From: Hydrogenophaga sp.
Lineage (GTDB): Bacteria > Pseudomonadota > Gammaproteobacteria > Burkholderiales > Burkholderiaceae_C
Direction of reading: 5' to 3'
NCBI RefSeq assembly: GCF_018780075.1
Contig: NZ_JADMKB010000013.1
Span: 1-32,723, forward strand
DNA: 32,723 nt
Under the pieces are notes generated by a model. That model was not told where the DNA came from, searched no databases, and saw only the letters and a program-made list of their open reading frames with translations. The position numbers and the translations under genes were made by a program. Below are positions 29,572 through 32,723 of the stretch, one piece after another; within the stretch, counting starts at the first letter, position 1; the number at the start of each line of letters is the position of its first letter.

Positions 29572-30789
29572 TTATTTCGCGAACAGCACGCCATCGGCCT
29601 GCAGTGTGGCGATGTCGGCCGCGCTGTAGCCCAGGCTGGTGGCCACCTCGGCGTTGTGTTCGCCCAGATCGGGCGCCACCTGGTGGATGGTGGTGTCGCA
29701 GTCCGAGAAGCGGAACGGCAGGTTCGGCAGGCGCAGCTTTCCAAAGCGTGGGTGGTCCTGTTCCTGGATCATTCCGCGCGCCTGGATCTGCGGGTCGTTG
29801 ATGACCTCGTCGATGCGCTGTACCTTGGCCGAGGGCACGTCGATGCCGTCCAGCAGGGCCAGCACCTCGGCCACCGGCCGCGACGCCACCCAAGCTTTGA
29901 CCACGCTCAGGATCTCCACCCGGTGGTCATTGCGGCCGTTCAGGCTGTGGAAGCGTGTATCGCTGCCAAAGCCCGCCGGGCCGCCATGCTGTTCCAGCAG
30001 CGTGGCGAAGCGCTTCCACGCGTCGTCCACCTGCGCGGCGATCACCAGGTCACCGTCCTGCGCGCGGAACACGCCGTAGAGCGTGGAGGTGGGCATGTCG
30101 TGGCCGGTCTGCTGCGGCAGCACCGTGCCGCCCGAGAGCGTGTAGCACTGCACCGCGTATTCGTGCATGGAGACCAGCGTGTCGTACAGCGCCATGTCGA
30201 TGTGCTGGCCTTTGCCGCTGGCCACGCGGCCGAGCAGGGCGGCGTTGATGGCGGCCACGGCGTGGATGCCGGTGTACATGTCCCCGAGCGAAATGCGCAG
30301 CAGCGGCGGCGCTTCGCCGGGGTTGCCCACCATCTGCATGATGCCGCTCTTGGCCTCGGCGATCAGGCCGAAGCCGGCGCGGTGCGAGTCCGGCCCGGTG
30401 TGGCCGTAGGCCGAGATCGAGCAGTACACCAGCTTCGGGTTGCGGGCCGACAGCTCGGCATACCCCAGGCCCAGCTTGTCGAGCGCGCCGGGGCGGTAGT
30501 TCTCGATGAACACGTCGGCGCTGTCGCAGAGTTTCTGCATGAAGGCCTTGCCGCGCGGGTCCTTCATGTTCACGCTCACGCCCTGCTTGCCCATGTTGAG
30601 CTGCAGGAAGTAGCCGCTGGTCTGGTTGTCGAGGATGTGCGCGTGCTGGCGGCCGGCGTCGCCGGAGCCGGGGCGCTCGACCTTGATGACTTCGGCGCCC
30701 AGCGCGGCCAGGCAACGGCCCACGTAGGGGCCGGCCAGGAAGTGGCTGTAGTCGATGACGCGGATGCCGGTGAGGGGAAGGGCTTGCAT
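29572..30789 (-). CDS. CaiB/BaiF family CoA-transferase (class III)
   Basis: A 405-residue class III CoA-transferase, which moves CoA between two carboxylic acids through an aspartyl-CoA anhydride. The catalytic Asp170 lies in ISLGDMYTG, and the N-terminal family segments IDYSHFLAGPYVGR and ENYRPGALDKLGLG are intact. Length is normal. Its start overlaps the MaoC stop (TGATG), so the two are co-translated. With a MaoC hydratase next door it could activate an acid and then hydrate the unsaturated thioester. The acid is not identifiable from sequence. Confidence 0.93.
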   Translation of the reverse strand: MQALPLTGIRVIDYSHFLAGPYVGRCLAALGAEVIKVERPGSGDAGRQHAHILDNQTSGYFLQLNMGKQGVSVNMKDPRGKAFMQKLCDSADVFIENYRPGALDKLGLGYAELSARNPKLVYCSISAYGHTGPDSHRAGFGLIAEAKSGIMQMVGNPGEAPPLLRISLGDMYTGIHAVAAINAALLGRVASGKGQHIDMALYDTLVSMHEYAVQCYTLSGGTVLPQQTGHDMPTSTLYGVFRAQDGDLVIAAQVDDAWKRFATLLEQHGGPAGFGSDTRFHSLNGRNDHRVEILSVVKAWVASRPVAEVLALLDGIDVPSAKVQRIDEVINDPQIQARGMIQEQDHPRFGKLRLPNLPFRFSDCDTTIHQVAPDLGEHNAEVATSLGYSAADIATLQADGVLFAK

Positions 30790-31283
30790 CAGAAGGCTCC
30801 TGGGCGGCGCGGGACCATCAGGCGGTGTTCGCCTTTGTGGACGATCTGCCCGTGCTGGTTGATGAGTTCGGAGGGCAGGATCACGATGCCCCAGCCCGGG
30901 CGGCTCTTGCTGGCGCGCAGGCCGGTGACGGTGAACTTCACGTGCAGCGTGTCGTTGATCTTGATGGGCAGCAGGAAGTCCCAGGTCCAGCCCAGCGACA
31001 TGCCGGGCAGGAAGCGGTATTCGCTTTGCGTCTTCAGGCCGTCAGCGATCGACAGGCCGAACAGGCCGTGCGCCACGCGGGTGCCGAAGGGTGTGGTCTT
31101 GGCGTAGTCCTCGTCGATGTGCACGGGGGTGTAGTCGCCCGTGAGCACGGCGTAGGCGTTGATGCGCGCTTCGGTGACGTCGTAGGTGGGGCTGATGCAG
31201 ACGTCGCCTTCGGTGGCGTCGTCCCAGTATTTTTCGGGCGTGGTGAAGTGGATGACGGGCGGGGTGAGTTTCATGAGGGTCAT
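30789..31283 (-). CDS. MaoC family (hot-dog fold) dehydratase/hydratase
   Basis: A 164-residue single hot-dog domain. The hydratase-2 motif is present: LTGDYTPVHIDEDYA with the catalytic Asp50 and His55, then PFGTRVAHGLFG. Such enzymes add water to, or remove it from, enoyl-CoA thioesters, for example mesaconyl-CoA-type or crotonyl-CoA substrates. The start is the ATG at 31283, with an alternative Met three codons later. It lies ten bases after the VOC gene and overlaps the CaiB/BaiF gene. Together they look like a short CoA-ester pathway. Confidence 0.92.
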   Translation of the reverse strand: MTLMKLTPPVIHFTTPEKYWDDATEGDVCISPTYDVTEARINAYAVLTGDYTPVHIDEDYAKTTPFGTRVAHGLFGLSIADGLKTQSEYRFLPGMSLGWTWDFLLPIKINDTLHVKFTVTGLRASKSRPGWGIVILPSELINQHGQIVHKGEHRLMVPRRPGAF

Positions 31284-31293
31284 CTCGGGTGGT

Positions 31294-31704
31294 TCAGGCG
31301 CGGGGTTTCACGGCCAGGGCGGCGGCCACGCTGCCCGGTGCGGCCTGGATCAGCTCCACCGCCAGGCCGTCGGGCAGTTGCAGCCAGTTGCGGCCCTGCG
31401 GCAGGGCCTTCACGCCCCAGGGTGCGGCGGCCTTCAGCGCAGCTTCCAGGTCGTCCACCATCACGCCCAGGTGGGCCAGCCAGCCCGCGTGATTGCTCGG
31501 CGGCGCTTCAAAGCCGGGCGTGGCCATCAGCTGCAGGCCGCCCAGGGTCCAGTACTGGCGCGGGTCGTCGGTCGGGCCGTCGATCTCGCGCACATCCATG
31601 CCCAGCACCTCGTAGAAGAATTTGATGTGCCAGTGGATGTCCTTGACGCGCACGGCCACGTGTTCGACGTAGGCGCGGGTGGGCGGGGTGAAAGGTGTTG
31701 TCAT
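31294..31704 (-). CDS. VOC superfamily (glyoxalase/dioxygenase fold) protein
   Basis: A 136-residue protein with two beta-alpha-beta-beta-beta repeats. Metal ligands are visible as His15 (YVEHVAVRV), His78 (LAHLGVMV) and Glu117 (LAVELIQ). This family covers glyoxalases, extradiol dioxygenases, epimerases and some dehydroshikimate dehydratase-type domains, so function is open. The ATG at 31704 overlaps the preceding stop (ATGA), implying coupled translation. In this operon it may act as an epimerase or isomerase of an acyl-CoA, or as a ring-acting enzyme. Confidence 0.9.
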   Translation of the reverse strand: MTTPFTPPTRAYVEHVAVRVKDIHWHIKFFYEVLGMDVREIDGPTDDPRQYWTLGGLQLMATPGFEAPPSNHAGWLAHLGVMVDDLEAALKAAAPWGVKALPQGRNWLQLPDGLAVELIQAAPGSVAAALAVKPRA

Positions 31705-32723
31705 GGGAGGTCTCTCGGTGAAGTCCGTGGGGTAGTGGGGGTTTCGCCGCCGGGCCGCCCCAAGGCGAAACGCGCCCCCTCGGGGGGCAGCGACCCGCGC
31801 AGCGGCGGAGCGTGGGGGTTCAAGGCTTTTTCGATGCCTTTGATGCAGGCGACCAGGGTCTGGTTGACGGGGGTCGGCACGCCGCAGCGCTGGCCCCAGC
31901 GCACCACGGCGCCGTTGATGAAATCGATCTCGGTGACTGAGCCTTTTTCCAGGCTCTGCAACATCGAGGTCTTGAAGTCGTCGGGCAGTCCGGCGCTGGC
32001 CTTGAGCCAGGCTTCGCGCGGGTCGGTGTAGCTCAGCTGCACCCCCGAGGCGGCGGCCACGTCCATGGCCTCCCGCACGGCGGCCACGGCGGTGGTCTCG
32101 ATTTCTGGGATCTGGTAGAGCGGGCCGTAGGTCAGGCGCGTGATGCCGCTCACCGCGCCGGTGGACACGTTGATGAGCAGCTTGTCCCACATCGTGCCCA
32201 TGATGTTGTCGCTCACCGTGGTGGTCAGGCCCGCGGCGTTGAAGGTGGCGGCGATGCGTTGTGCGCGCTCGCTGAGGCGACCGTCGAGTTCGCCGATCAG
32301 CGTCTCTTTGCCTGCGGTGCCGCTGATGATGTGACCCGGCGCCAGCATGACGCCACCCACATAGGTCTTGCCGGCCAGCACGTGTTCGCGCCCCACGATC
32401 TGCGCCAGCACGTCTTCATGGCCCAGGCCGTTCTGCAGCGAGAGCACGGTGGTGTCCGGGCCCACGAGGTTCGTGGCGGCACCCATGGCGGCTTCGGTGT
32501 GGAAGGACTTGACGAGCACGATCACCAGGTCCACCGGCGCCAGCCCCTGGGCGCTGGTGGCGGCCGTGGTCTTCACCACCTGTTCGCCCACGGGTGTGCG
32601 CATCACCAGGCCGTGGGTGTTGATGGCGTCCACCTGTGCGGCGTTGCGGTTGATCAGCACCACCGTGTTGCCCGCCTGCGCCAGCGTGCCGCCGATGGCA
32701 CAACCCAGGGCGCCTGCGCCCAG
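31701..32723 (-). CDS. Ketopantoate reductase (PanE/ApbA) family protein, partial, with repeat-encoded tail
   Basis: 340 residues are visible, missing only the first few, since the frame runs off the right edge at LGAGALGCAIGG, the NADP-binding loop that normally begins by residue 5-10. Other landmarks are VLVKSFHT, LQNGLGHED and the catalytic Lys in MWDKLLINVSTGAVSGITR. The family reduces 2-keto acids such as ketopantoate; paralogues in catabolic operons act on other keto acids. The conserved domain ends near KGIEKALN. The remaining 38 residues are Pro/Arg/Gly-rich and are encoded mainly by a hairpin repeat (31741-31818), so the tail is probably a late addition. It is the first visible gene of the five-gene operon. 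Confidence 0.88.
   Translation of the reverse strand: MGAGALGCAIGGTLAQAGNTVVLINRNAAQVDAINTHGLVMRTPVGEQVVKTTAATSAQGLAPVDLVIVLVKSFHTEAAMGAATNLVGPDTTVLSLQNGLGHEDVLAQIVGREHVLAGKTYVGGVMLAPGHIISGTAGKETLIGELDGRLSERAQRIAATFNAAGLTTTVSDNIMGTMWDKLLINVSTGAVSGITRLTYGPLYQIPEIETTAVAAVREAMDVAAASGVQLSYTDPREAWLKASAGLPDDFKTSMLQSLEKGSVTEIDFINGAVVRWGQRCGVPTPVNQTLVACIKGIEKALNPHAPPLRGSLPPEGARFALGRPGGETPTTPRTSPRDLP
31741..31818 (-). repeat. REP-like repeat inside the 3' end of the reductase gene
   Basis: Stems include GTTTCGCC (31741-31748) with GGCGAAAC (31764-31771), and GCCCCC-TCG-GGGGGC (31774-31788), followed by a C/G-rich segment with CGCAGCGGCGGAGCG. The style matches the intergenic hairpin repeats elsewhere in the window. 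Here it lies within an open reading frame and is translated as the C-terminal tail. Confidence 0.7.

Noticed and set aside
1..32723. Insertion sequences, prophage, CRISPR, tRNA or rRNA genes
   Set aside because: No transposase, integrase, regularly spaced repeat or recognisable RNA gene was seen on either strand by eye.

Overview
This is a GC-rich stretch from a betaproteobacterium. The Bug-type tricarboxylate binding protein, the TRAP transporters, an IorAB-like oxidoreductase, the NsrR/NnrS module and the C/G-rich hairpin repeats between genes together suggest Comamonadaceae, perhaps Hydrogenophaga-like. That assignment is inferred from gene content and style, not from a marker gene. I see no rRNA, tRNA, CRISPR array, insertion sequence or prophage. 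No stretch longer than about 220 bases lacks a gene.

Layout, left to right. (1) The 3' end of a YbaL-type K+/H+ antiporter. (2) An AraC-regulated catabolic locus at 961-7222: a leftward operon (quinone oxidoreductase, TauD-family dioxygenase, BKACE beta-keto acid cleavage enzyme) and a rightward pair (Bug solute-binding protein, YeiH-type putative sulfate/sulfite exporter) flank the AraC gene. Both promoters carry the same layout: two TGTCCC repeats 21 bp apart and a -10-like hexamer at the same distance. (3) A YegD-like Hsp70, then an IclR regulator divergent from a TRAP binding protein and a divergent type II dehydroquinase. (4) A Tat-exported molybdenum hydroxylase pair (IorA/IorB-like). 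(5) General genes: a YebC-family regulator overlapping a ClsC-type phospholipase D, a small protein with a PCP motif, a DUF3047 lipoprotein, and an orphan flagellar rod-like gene behind a sigma-28-like promoter. (6) A nitric-oxide module at 18331-20886: nnrS, a DUF2249 gene and fdxA on the minus strand, with a divergent NsrR-type regulator and an NsrR-like operator between.

(7) From 21328 to the right edge is a large leftward catabolic region. It holds an EamA transporter, a variant shikimate dehydrogenase, a canonical dehydroquinase, a Gfo/Idh/MocA oxidoreductase, a complete TRAP transporter (DctP, DctM, DctQ), a TetR regulator, and then a tight five-gene operon (ketopantoate reductase family, VOC, MaoC, CaiB/BaiF, second variant shikimate dehydrogenase).

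Two themes recur. One is uptake and conversion of a hydroaromatic acid of the quinate/shikimate type: two dehydroquinases, two variant shikimate dehydrogenases and two clearly paralogous TRAP binding proteins. The other is a candidate sulfonate or beta-keto acid pathway under the AraC regulator. Both pathway assignments are inferences. The protein families and the DNA motifs are read directly from the sequence.
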